Shown here one piece after another: positions 6,896 to 14,824 of a stretch of DNA of 16,958 nt. The DNA is taken from contig DAOPYE010000057.1 in the NCBI GenBank assembly GCA_035352715.1, positions 1 to 16,958 on the forward strand, given 5' to 3'. The notes beneath the pieces were generated by a model. The model saw only the letters and a list, made by a program, of their open reading frames with translations, did no database searches and was not told the origin of the DNA. Numbering within the stretch: position 1 is the stretch's first letter; each line of letters begins with the position of its first letter. Source of the stretch: DAOPYE01 sp035352715. Its GTDB lineage: Bacteria > Acidobacteriota > Holophagae > Holophagales > Holophagaceae. Made by a program: the position numbers and the translations under genes.

Positions 6896-6907
6896 GGATC
6901 CAGTCTA

Positions 6908-6923
6908 GCAGCGCCCGCGCTGC
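6908..6923 (-). other. intercistronic hairpin before the zinc-ribbon gene
   Basis: GCAGCGC and GCGCTGC form a perfect 7-bp inverted repeat with a 2-nt centre in the 76-nt gap between the kinase stop and the zinc-ribbon start. Its edge is 12 nt from the ATG. No T-tract follows on the minus strand, so termination is unlikely; it could influence translation or stabilise the downstream message. Confidence 0.4.
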
Positions 6924-6971
6924 CATAGGCGGACGGTCGAACGTGATGCAGGGGGTTTGGCGCGATCCGGC

Positions 6972-9539
6972 TCAGGAATGTCCGAGCAGGTCACGGATCG
7001 CCGCTTCGAATTCCTGCGAGGAGAAAGGTTTTTGCAGGAATTCCCTGGGTTCCATCGCGTCCCGCTTGCCGGGCAGGGCGTCCCGGCTGTATCCGCTGCA
7101 CAGCAGGACGGGCATTTGTTCCGATTGCTGTCGGATGAGCTGGTAGACCTCGGCCCCTCCCCGTCGGGGCATGGTGAGATCGAGGATCACCAGGCGGAGC
7201 TCATCGCGGTGGCTTTGGAAAAGGTTCCAGGCCTCCTCGCCGTCCTTGGCTTCGATCACCTGGAAGCCCAGGCGCTCGGCCATCATCCGCGAGGTCTCCC
7301 GGATGCAGGGCTCATCTTCCGCCAGCAGGATGAGTCCGCCGTAATCCACGGTGGCGGGCAACGGCTTGGCGGCGGTCGGGGGCGGGAGCGCCAGATCCGA
7401 GGCGGGGAAGAACAGTTGAAGGGTGGTGCCCTCTTCTTGCTTGGAATGGATCTCCAGCCCGGCGTGGTGGGATTGCAGGATGCCGCGCATCGCCGATAGG
7501 CCCAAGCCGCGGCCGCTGGGTTTGGTGGAGAAGAAGGGGTCGAAGATGCGTGACAGCACTTCCTGCGTCATGCCGCAGCCGTCGTCCTGCACGCACAGGG
7601 TCACGAACCGTCCGGCCGGAAGGCCCTGGCCGGGCATCCTCTGCTCGATGGCGTTCGTATCCAGCCAGGTTTCGCCGGTGCGCAGTTCGACCAGGCCCGG
7701 GTGATCACCGATGGCCTCGCTGGCGTTGGTGAGCAGGTTCATGACCACCTGCTGCAGTTGCACGCGATCGCCATGGATTGTCGGTAGGGCGTCCTGGAGC
7801 CTCACATTCAGATGAACTTTCTTGGATTTCGAAATACCCAGCAGCTCGCTCATCTCGCTGACCAGGGCGTTGAGATCCACGGATTCCACCCGGAAGGCGC
7901 CGTGTCCCGAATAGGCCAACAGTTGCTGGGCCAGATCCGCCGCGCGCTGGATGCTGGCGTCCATTCGCTCCAGGTGATGCAAGGGGCTTTCGCCGTCTTC
8001 CAGGGCCTGGATGCCCAGGCCCAGCCGGCCCCGGATGGCCGTGAGAAGGTTATTGAAGTCGTGGGCGATGCCCCCGGCCAGCACGCCGAGGCTCTCCAGC
8101 TTCTGGGTCTGTCGCAGCAGCTCCTCGTGGGCGCGCTGCTCGGTGACATCCCGGGCGACCCACAAAACGCAGGGATGGCCGTCGATCTCTACATCCATGG
8201 GCGCGATGCGGGCCTCGAAGCGCAGGGTGCCTTTCATGGCTTCCAGGGAATACTCCAGGGATTGGATCTGGTGTTCCGCCAAGGCTTTCTGGATGATCGC
8301 GGTCACCCGGCGGGCCAGGTCGGGGCTCAGGATCTCGTCCACCTTTCGGTTCAGCAACTGGTTCCGCTCGGCGGCCAGTTGGGATTCATCCTGGGTGAGG
8401 ACTTCCAGGTAGCGCCCTTCGGAATCCAGCACCAGCATGAGATCGGGCACGATGCGCGCAATGGCCCGCAGTCGGGATTCGCTGCGCTTCAGTTCCTCCG
8501 TCATCCGTCCCGCCAGCCGGAGCGCCCGTTTCTCCATGAGGCTGATGGACTGGACCAGCGCGGCCAGCAGCAGGGTGACGAGGATGCCACCCAGTCCGAC
8601 GATCCATGGCAGGGCGATCTCGCTGATCTGGAAGAAGGTGCTGCCCGCGGAAGATCGAAGCTCCCATCGGCGGTTCCCGATCTGGAATCCACGATGGACG
8701 TCTGCAAGGCTCAGTCCCAGCCAGCGCCAGGAGGATGCCTGTGCCGGGGCGCCGCCAACGAGAAAGGGCACCGCGGCCGGGGATTCGGTGCGATCCGCAA
8801 GCTCGAAGGCGATGCCATCCTGCGCCGCGCGATTCGACGCTTCTGCGGACAGCTGCCGCATCAGGAACACGGCGTTGGCATAGCCGACGAAGGCTTTGCG
8901 CCGTTCTGCGACGGTGCCAATCGGTTCGTGGGCGCGGTAGACCGCCAAGCGCAGCACCACCCCGGGGCCGGCTCCCGGGGCCTGGGCGATCGCCATGGGC
9001 GCGCTCGCCTCCAGTTGGCCGCTGTCCCGGGCGCGCTCAAGGGAGAGGCGCTGCTCGGGAAGGCTGAGCGAATTGAAGCCGATGGCCTGGGTGTTATCGG
9101 CTTCGGGTTCGCCCAGTACGGCGATGCAGGCGGTTCCATCGCCCCAGCCGGGGTGGATCCGGGGCGGAAGGTGGGGATATTCCCTGGCGAGCCACTGGAG
9201 CAGTGCCTCCCGCTGATCGGGAGGCACTGGCACGCCATAGGTGACGCCCAGAAGCCCAGGCAGACGCGTTTTCAGGTCCAGGGCCTCCATATAGGCGCGG
9301 TAGCTGGCGCGATCCAAGGGCCCGTGGGCATTGGCGAAGCCCCGCACACCCCTCAGAAGATCCTCGCCATCACGCAGGCGATCTTCCAGAAGCCGCTGGG
9401 CCCTGGTGGCGGCTTCTTCGAAGCGGATGCGAGCCCGGCTAGTGCTCAGGAACCGCGCGTAGGCAAACAGCCCCATGGAAAGCAGCGTACCGATGACCAG
9501 GACCAACCCTGGCCAGGAGGAGCTGTTTCTGGATGCCAC
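6972..9539 (-). CDS. hybrid sensor histidine kinase: CHASE-TM-PAS-HisKA-HATPase-REC
   Basis: A membrane-bound sensor kinase of 855 residues. TM1 is about 10-30. A CHASE-type periplasmic domain (about 38-300) has the hallmark FANAHGPLDRASYRAYM (68-84) and LPGLLGVTYGVPV (93-105). TM2 is about 309-330. A PAS domain spans about 352-470, ending in WVARDVTEQRA. The HisKA motif GGIAHDFNNLLTAI has the phospho-acceptor His493. The ATPase domain shows the N-box NLLTNASEAI (601-610), the G1 box DDGCGM (652-657) and FDPFFSTKPSGRGLGL (666-681). The C-terminal receiver has Glu741/Asp742, phospho-acceptor Asp787, Ser815 and Lys837. All catalytic residues look intact. The start is GTG 9539; GAGGAGG lies upstream at a long 13-nt spacing. 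No response regulator or HPt gene adjoins it. It is divergent from the lipoprotein operon, which is an obvious candidate target, though this is inference. Confidence 0.93.
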   Translation of the reverse strand: MASRNSSSWPGLVLVIGTLLSMGLFAYARFLSTSRARIRFEEAATRAQRLLEDRLRDGEDLLRGVRGFANAHGPLDRASYRAYMEALDLKTRLPGLLGVTYGVPVPPDQREALLQWLAREYPHLPPRIHPGWGDGTACIAVLGEPEADNTQAIGFNSLSLPEQRLSLERARDSGQLEASAPMAIAQAPGAGPGVVLRLAVYRAHEPIGTVAERRKAFVGYANAVFLMRQLSAEASNRAAQDGIAFELADRTESPAAVPFLVGGAPAQASSWRWLGLSLADVHRGFQIGNRRWELRSSAGSTFFQISEIALPWIVGLGGILVTLLLAALVQSISLMEKRALRLAGRMTEELKRSESRLRAIARIVPDLMLVLDSEGRYLEVLTQDESQLAAERNQLLNRKVDEILSPDLARRVTAIIQKALAEHQIQSLEYSLEAMKGTLRFEARIAPMDVEIDGHPCVLWVARDVTEQRAHEELLRQTQKLESLGVLAGGIAHDFNNLLTAIRGRLGLGIQALEDGESPLHHLERMDASIQRAADLAQQLLAYSGHGAFRVESVDLNALVSEMSELLGISKSKKVHLNVRLQDALPTIHGDRVQLQQVVMNLLTNASEAIGDHPGLVELRTGETWLDTNAIEQRMPGQGLPAGRFVTLCVQDDGCGMTQEVLSRIFDPFFSTKPSGRGLGLSAMRGILQSHHAGLEIHSKQEEGTTLQLFFPASDLALPPPTAAKPLPATVDYGGLILLAEDEPCIRETSRMMAERLGFQVIEAKDGEEAWNLFQSHRDELRLVILDLTMPRRGGAEVYQLIRQQSEQMPVLLCSGYSRDALPGKRDAMEPREFLQKPFSSQEFEAAIRDLLGHS

Positions 9540-9563
9540 TCGGTGCAGAAAACCTCCTCATGG

Positions 9564-9590
9564 AAGGGATGTTCGAATCCCTTGTTTTTT
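9564..9590 (+). terminator. hairpin plus T-tract in the divergent intergenic region
   Basis: AAGGGAT (9564-9570) pairs perfectly with ATCCCTT (9577-9583) around the 6-nt loop GTTCGA, followed by G and six T residues (9585-9590). Read on the plus strand this is a textbook intrinsic terminator, yet no plus-strand gene ends here. It could stop transcription running antisense through the kinase gene. On the minus strand the same stem lies a few nucleotides before the kinase ribosome site. Confidence 0.55.
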
Positions 9591-9596
9591 CGGTGT

Positions 9597-9656
9597 CGAT
9601 AAGCAGATGCTTGACTTACCGCCTGGGGATTTTTGCCACATCGAAATGATTCATTT
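9597..9656 (+). promoter_or_regulatory. palindrome-containing upstream region of the Asp-box lipoprotein gene
   Basis: The gap 9540-9739 between the divergent kinase and lipoprotein genes is visibly AT-richer than the genes. It contains the inverted repeat AAGCA-GA-TGCTT (9601-9612), a TTGACT (-35-like, 9611-9616) and the perfect odd palindrome AAATGA-T-TCATTT (9644-9656). A matching -10 at standard spacing is not evident, so I call it a probable regulatory region rather than a defined promoter. The palindromes are operator-like. The rest of the gap holds nothing further that I can name, apart from the hairpin at 9564-9590. Confidence 0.35.
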
Positions 9657-9739
9657 GTTTCTGAATATGGCCGCAGGGCAGACCCAAAAACCATGGGGTC
9701 AGGCTTGAAACGGGATGGATCCCCTTGCACGATGAGGGC

Positions 9740-12208
9740 ATGACCCCCTTGCATCGATCGTTCTGGCTTGGCCCCTGTCTGGCCGCGTTCATGGCCTGCG
9801 GGGGCGGTTCCGGCGATGGAGTCCCGTCGGCATCCACCGGCGTTCCTTCGACGCCCACAACGACGCCAACTCCAGCGCCAACGCCACTTCCTGCGGAGAC
9901 GCCGCTTCCCGATTTTGCCCAGCAGAACCTGGAGGCCATCGCAGCCCCGCTATTGAAGGGCCGCACCTGGCAGCCGGTCAAGATTCCGGGCCTGCGGGAT
10001 CAGGTGCTGAACGCCCACCTGAACGGCGTGAAGTCGGTCTGGCAGAACGTATCGCCCGGCTACGCCAACGTCATCTACGACCTCAAGGTCGATGGTGGCG
10101 TGATCACCTTGATCCTCGATCTGGGCGGCGTCGTTCAGAGCACCGACGGGGGCAAGACCTGGAGGGCCCTCAGCTATTGGTATCCGGGCAACGGCGTCTA
10201 TGGCGAATTCTTCACCTGCGATGTCTCACCGGCGGATTCCAAGCTGGTGCTGGCCGGTGGGCGCAACCTGGCGCGCACGACCGATGGCGGCAAGACCTGG
10301 TCTGAGGTATACAGCCCAGCGCTGCCGCCCTTCACGATTGCCGCGAACTACGGCACGGTGGCGGGATCCTATGCCACGTATGGCCGCGTGCGCTTCAATG
10401 CGGATGGATCGCGCGTCTTCGCGGCCCTCGGCGCCCTGGGCCATAATTTGAAGGAACGCTGGGGCGCCGAGACCGATATGGCTGCGCGCTTTCCGAAAAG
10501 CCTCGTCTATGTGGGCGATGGCACCGCCAGTGCCTTTCAGGCCACTCCCCTGGGCGCGTTCTCGGGCATTCGCCTCATCCATCCCCATCCCACCAACCCG
10601 GATGTGGTCTACTTCGCCTTCGGCAACGGCGATTTCTATGTGACTCGCAATGCGCGTGCGTCCACGCCCACATTCGAGAAACTGGCGATTCCTGCGGGTT
10701 ATGAGGTGATCGAGATGGACTGCTCGCCGTGGACGGAGGGCGATGTCCTGCTGGTGCTCAAATCTCTGACGAACGCGGATTCGGGCAAGGTCCTGCTGGG
10801 GCACGACACGGGCAGCGGCCTGAGCTGGGTGGAGGTGCCGCTGGTGAATGCCAAGGGCGCGGCCTACACCTGCACGGCGGTGCGATGCGCCAAGTGGAAC
10901 CCGAAGATCCAAAACCAGGTGGTGGTGGGCATCGAGGATCGCGCCCAGCTGCTGGTTTCATCCGACAACCTGAAGAGCTTTTCGCCGATCCCCGTTCCGA
11001 CCAGCCTTCAGCACGGAGAAAGCTCGTTCTATCTGGATGCGCAGAAGGTGGCCTTCGACCGCAAATCGAACCTGGCGGCAGCCTGGTCCTGGATTGGCGG
11101 ATGGACTTCCACGGATGGCTTCAAGACCTGGGACGACCTGTTGATGAGCTACGACGACGCCAACCAGCTCTGGGGCAATCGCGGCGTGGGTTTTGCCGAA
11201 TGCGCCGTCAATGTCATCCAGCGGCCCAGCGCGGCCTATCTCTGCACCAACGATCACGGCCTGTTTCGCAGCAACGGTTCGGATCACGCCCACTGGAAGC
11301 GGATTTCCCGCAACGCGGGCATGCCGACGGTGAATGGCAAGCCCTGGGCGTCGCTCTTCTTCCCCATGGGGGTTTCGCCGGATGAAAGCTGCATGCTGGC
11401 GTTCGCCCGCGGCGCTGCGCCCAACAACCCCTATTCGAACAATCAGCTCAAGCTGGTCCGGTCCAGCGACAAAGGCGAAACCTGGGCCGACGTGACCGCG
11501 ACGCTGGGCCTGGGGGATCCGTTTGCGCTCACGTCGGATCCCATCCAGATCCTCTTCAATGATGACGCCAGCCAGCAGTGGATCCTCACGGATGAATTTC
11601 TATATTTTTCGAATAATGGCGGCGCCAGCTTCCAGGCCTCGCCCCTTCCGTTTGCCGCGGGCACCGGGCTATGCCAGCTGGCGTACGATGCGAACCACAA
11701 ATGGCTGTACCTCACCACCGCCTCGGGCTTCGCGCGCAGTTCCGATGGGGGCGCCTCCTGGACCCAGCTCTCGCAAACCTTCACCCCCGGGCTTGGCGTG
11801 ACCGGCGCCGGGGATCTGGTGCTGGGTCTTTTCGGGCGATTGGCGGTGGTCCCCTATGGGCAGATCGATGCGCTTGCGGCCAAGAACGGGTTTACGGAAT
11901 CCGCCCTCACGCCCTACGTGAAAGCCACCATCGGCGATACGGTGCTGGAGGCCACCAGTTCGATGAACGGGTTCCAGCGCATCCAGTGCAACGGACAGGT
12001 GGTGCTGGCCACCGTGCGCTTTGGCGATAACTGGGGAAACCGGGTGTGCGGCGAGGGCCCCCTGGTGTCCTTCGATGGCGGGGCCACGTTCCAGTGGGCC
12101 ATGTACAACCTGCCGACGCCGGTGATCTTCTCGTCCTCCGTCAGCGATACCGAGATTCTGCTGGGATGCGGCGGCGGAGCCTTCCGGTGGGATTTGACCC
12201 AACACTGA
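9740..12208 (+). CDS. Asp-box (BNR) repeat beta-propeller lipoprotein
   Basis: An 822-residue exported protein. A short signal with FMAC ends at Cys20 and is followed by a Gly/Ser and then Thr/Pro-rich tether (21-57), so it is probably a lipoprotein held away from the membrane. The mature part carries eight Asp-box-like motifs (S-x-D-x-G-x-T-W type), starting near residues 134, 180, 407, 457, 575, 624, 667 and 777; for example STDGGKTW (134-141), SSDKGETW (575-582) and SSDGGASW (667-674). Their spread suggests one large or two consecutive propellers, as in GH74-like enzymes, sialidases and VPS10 domains. I see no residues that would assign one activity. ATG 9740 is preferred over an in-frame TTG at 9725 because the latter adds acidic residues before the signal peptide, but neither has an ideal ribosome site. 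It lies 36 nt before the hydrolase gene and is likely co-transcribed with it. Confidence 0.8.
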   Translation: MTPLHRSFWLGPCLAAFMACGGGSGDGVPSASTGVPSTPTTTPTPAPTPLPAETPLPDFAQQNLEAIAAPLLKGRTWQPVKIPGLRDQVLNAHLNGVKSVWQNVSPGYANVIYDLKVDGGVITLILDLGGVVQSTDGGKTWRALSYWYPGNGVYGEFFTCDVSPADSKLVLAGGRNLARTTDGGKTWSEVYSPALPPFTIAANYGTVAGSYATYGRVRFNADGSRVFAALGALGHNLKERWGAETDMAARFPKSLVYVGDGTASAFQATPLGAFSGIRLIHPHPTNPDVVYFAFGNGDFYVTRNARASTPTFEKLAIPAGYEVIEMDCSPWTEGDVLLVLKSLTNADSGKVLLGHDTGSGLSWVEVPLVNAKGAAYTCTAVRCAKWNPKIQNQVVVGIEDRAQLLVSSDNLKSFSPIPVPTSLQHGESSFYLDAQKVAFDRKSNLAAAWSWIGGWTSTDGFKTWDDLLMSYDDANQLWGNRGVGFAECAVNVIQRPSAAYLCTNDHGLFRSNGSDHAHWKRISRNAGMPTVNGKPWASLFFPMGVSPDESCMLAFARGAAPNNPYSNNQLKLVRSSDKGETWADVTATLGLGDPFALTSDPIQILFNDDASQQWILTDEFLYFSNNGGASFQASPLPFAAGTGLCQLAYDANHKWLYLTTASGFARSSDGGASWTQLSQTFTPGLGVTGAGDLVLGLFGRLAVVPYGQIDALAAKNGFTESALTPYVKATIGDTVLEATSSMNGFQRIQCNGQVVLATVRFGDNWGNRVCGEGPLVSFDGGATFQWAMYNLPTPVIFSSSVSDTEILLGCGGGAFRWDLTQH

Positions 12209-12244
12209 TCTGAATACCTGAACGGCGTTTCTGGAGACGATGCC

Positions 12245-14752
12245 ATGCAAAATCGCGTGACGGGATGGATGCTGCTGGCGGCCCTCGTGGGGATGGCCGG
12301 TCTGGGCTGCACGGGAGGGGGCGGCGGGTCCTCGGTGAACGGGCCTGCGACCACCTCGAATGGATCCGCCGTGGATGCCAGCCACGATCTGTTCTACGAC
12401 GCGACGCCCGGCAGCACCCTGCTGCCGGCCGGGGCCACCTCTCTGGCCTTTGGGCTCAGCACCAATCAGAACGCGTCCTGCCGCTATTCCGTGGGCTCGG
12501 ACGCGGGGTGGGCGGCCATGACGCCCTTCGCTGACGGCCAGGGAACACGCTCCCATCACGTGACCTTCCAAGGACTGAACGCCGATACCACCGTGATCAA
12601 CGAGGTCTATGTCCGGTGCGACGCCGCCCCGGATCAGGTTCTGCATCTGCGCTACCGCGCGCTGCCCGCGCCCAATCCCTCGTACCCCAAGACGGGCAAT
12701 CTCTGGGGCTGGGGCCAGGTCTTTCCCAATGGCGGCATCGATCACTGCAAGCGGGTGGATCTCTGGTTGGGAAGCTATGCCACCGAGGCGCAGGTGAAAC
12801 AGCTTCGCGCCGCCAACGCCCAGGTCCTGGTGCTGGATTCCATCAACACCGTGGAGCACTCGGATGCCGAGAAGCTGAATATTCCTGACAGCTACTGGTT
12901 GAAGGATGTGAACGGCAAGCGCATCGAAGTCTGGAATGGAACCTACCGCTTGAATCTCACCAAGCCAGAGGTGGCCGCCTTCCAGGCCCAGTTCGCGTAC
13001 CAGCGGATGCTGGACAAGAACCTCTGCATGGATGGCATGTTCTTCGACAACTTCTTCACCTCCGAAGCCTGGATGAAGAAGGATATGTGGGGAAACGCCG
13101 TGCAGATTGATGCCGACGGCGATGGCGTGGCCGATGATCCTGCCGTCCTGGATGCGGCGTGGAAGCAGGGGGTGTACGCCGAGCTTCAGGCCTGGCGCAA
13201 GCTCATGCCCTATGCCTACACCAGCGGCCATCTTTCCGATGGCGAGATCGCGGAGACCGGAAAAATCTTCAACGGGGACAGCCTGGGTTTCGTGCTGCCG
13301 GGCATCAAGGACGGGAACGCCAGCTATTCCTTCTTCAGCACCTGGGACGCCTACCATTCCTGGTGGGAGCTTGGCCAGCGGCCCACCCTGGTCATGACGG
13401 AATCCGGCCCGCCGTTCCAGATTGGCTATGGCTATGGATACACCCCCGGCCAGGTCATTCCCGCCAGCACCCTGGAATTCGCGCGCACGTTCTACCCCTA
13501 CATGCGCTGGGGGCTTGGGTTCACGCTGATGGGCGACGGCTACTTCGCGCACGAGCTGGGCGATACCTGGCACGGCCAGGATTGGTGGTACGACGAGCTG
13601 GATCAGGATCTGGGGCAGCCCCTGGGGGCGGCTCAGCGCATCGATCTGGGGGTGACGCCAACCACGGATGCCATCGCCAATGGCGGCTTCGAGTCCGCGC
13701 TTTCGCCCACGTGGACTTATTGGGCCGATGCATCCGCTAGCGCCACCTTCCAGCGGGACACCACCCAGGCCGCGAGCGGAAGCGCTTCCTGTCGCGTGGA
13801 TATCGCGAACGCTGGCCAGGGCGTCGACTGGAAGGTGGCGCTCTTTGAAAAGGGCCTGTCCCTGACCGCGGGAACCACGTATGACTTCTCCTTCAAGCTC
13901 AAGTCCACGGCTGTGGCCCATCCTTTTTCGGTGGGCATCCAGAAGGGCTCGGATCCGTGGACGGCTTACGGTCTTTCGAAATCCTTCACGGGAAGCCCCC
14001 AGTGGACGTCCTGCACCGTCACGTTTACCGCGACGACGACTGCCTCCGACGGCCGCCTCTCGTTCAATCTGGGCACCAAGACAGGATCGGTGTGGATCGA
14101 CGACGTGAAGCTGGTCCAGCATCCACCGGATATCTTCCGACGCGATTTCACCCAGGGGACCGTGATCCTCAATGCCACGGATGCCCGGTGGGACATTCCC
14201 GTGAGCGGCTCGTACCGGCGTTTTCCCGGGAGCCAGGCGCCTCGGTACCAGTACGTGGTGGATGATGCCGACGCCGCGTTCACGGCCGGGAGCTGGCTTG
14301 CCGCTAGTCATGACAGTGGACAGTGGATGGCGAAAGGCCCCTGGTTCCACACCTGGGGCAGCGGGTGCCACCAGAGCAGCAGCACCACGGACGTTGCGAG
14401 CTGGGATCTGGGCATCCGCGCCGATGACACCTACACGCTGGATGCCTGGTGGCCTGCCGCGCCGGATGCGGCGAACTGGAGCAGCGCCGTGCGCTACGAC
14501 GTGATCGTTGGTGGCAGCGTCGTCGCCTCCGCCACGGTCGATCAGACCAAGCAGGGCGATCAGTGGAACCGCATCGCTTCCATCGCGCTCACCAAGGCCG
14601 CCGGCGCCCAGGTTCGCATCACCAATCTGCAAGCGAAGCCCGCCATCGCAGACGCGATCCTGGTGCAGTCCACCGCCCGCTACAACGATGGCAGCGATGC
14701 CCCGAGCGTCGAACTGGATGCGAAGGACGCCATCCTGCTGCTGAAAAATTGA
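12245..14752 (+). CDS. putative glycoside hydrolase lipoprotein with CBM4/9-like and golvesin-C-like modules
   Basis: An 835-residue exported protein. The signal ends in AGLGC (Cys22) and a Gly/Ser tether follows. Residues 45-138 look like a beta-sandwich of FnIII type. Residues 147-465 form a probable TIM barrel resembling the hypothetical glycosyl hydrolase family GHL15 (PF14885): RLNLTKPEV (235-243), DGMFFDNFF (263-271, acidic candidates Asp263 and Asp268), VMTESG (Glu386), and the barrel-end DWWYDELDQDLGQPLG (446-461). Residues 289-298 hold a Ca-binding-like DADGDGVADD loop. Residues 478-623 match CBM4/9 (NGGFE, Trp490, WIDDVKL). Residues 630-666 (RRDFTQGTVILNAT) and 812-835 (NDGSDAPSVELDAKDAILLL) look like two halves of the hydrolase's own C-terminal sheet, split by a golvesin-C-like module (667-808). 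GGAG lies 8 nt before the ATG. Substrate unknown; surface or exopolysaccharide is inferred. Confidence 0.78.
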   Translation: MQNRVTGWMLLAALVGMAGLGCTGGGGGSSVNGPATTSNGSAVDASHDLFYDATPGSTLLPAGATSLAFGLSTNQNASCRYSVGSDAGWAAMTPFADGQGTRSHHVTFQGLNADTTVINEVYVRCDAAPDQVLHLRYRALPAPNPSYPKTGNLWGWGQVFPNGGIDHCKRVDLWLGSYATEAQVKQLRAANAQVLVLDSINTVEHSDAEKLNIPDSYWLKDVNGKRIEVWNGTYRLNLTKPEVAAFQAQFAYQRMLDKNLCMDGMFFDNFFTSEAWMKKDMWGNAVQIDADGDGVADDPAVLDAAWKQGVYAELQAWRKLMPYAYTSGHLSDGEIAETGKIFNGDSLGFVLPGIKDGNASYSFFSTWDAYHSWWELGQRPTLVMTESGPPFQIGYGYGYTPGQVIPASTLEFARTFYPYMRWGLGFTLMGDGYFAHELGDTWHGQDWWYDELDQDLGQPLGAAQRIDLGVTPTTDAIANGGFESALSPTWTYWADASASATFQRDTTQAASGSASCRVDIANAGQGVDWKVALFEKGLSLTAGTTYDFSFKLKSTAVAHPFSVGIQKGSDPWTAYGLSKSFTGSPQWTSCTVTFTATTTASDGRLSFNLGTKTGSVWIDDVKLVQHPPDIFRRDFTQGTVILNATDARWDIPVSGSYRRFPGSQAPRYQYVVDDADAAFTAGSWLAASHDSGQWMAKGPWFHTWGSGCHQSSSTTDVASWDLGIRADDTYTLDAWWPAAPDAANWSSAVRYDVIVGGSVVASATVDQTKQGDQWNRIASIALTKAAGAQVRITNLQAKPAIADAILVQSTARYNDGSDAPSVELDAKDAILLLKN

Positions 14753-14774
14753 CGATCCCGCCGATGCGGCCGGG
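14744..14774 (-). terminator. candidate terminator for the metallopeptidase gene
   Basis: Between the convergent hydrolase and peptidase genes, CCC-GCCG (14757-14763) pairs with CGGC-GGG (14767-14774, one bulged base) around the loop ATG. Read on the minus strand, the stem is followed by ATCGTCAATTTTT, a T-run of five after 8 nt. It overlaps the end of the hydrolase gene. The distance between stem and T-run makes it a moderate candidate only. No T-tract follows on the plus strand. Confidence 0.35.
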
Positions 14775-14824
14775 GCGCGCGGGGAGATGTGGGTTCTGTT
14801 GACGGCTCCTTTCCAACGCCCTGG

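Noticed and set aside
9566..9584. GTTCGAATCC, which resembles a tRNA T-loop, considered as a tRNA end or attachment-site remnant
   Set aside because: The flanking bases pair as a 7-bp hairpin with a T-tract rather than a T-arm. There is no acceptor stem, anticodon arm or CCA nearby, and no integrase.
7812..9602. A 596-codon open frame on the plus strand opposite the histidine kinase
   Set aside because: It is a shadow of the kinase frame, with low-complexity Gly/Gln/Arg composition and no motif. The kinase motifs on the other strand are unambiguous.
11669..14632. A 987-codon open frame on the minus strand opposite the hydrolase gene
   Set aside because: It is antisense to a gene with clear domains. 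Its translation is rich in Gly, Arg, His and Ala with no domain pattern, as expected when GC-rich codons are read in reverse.
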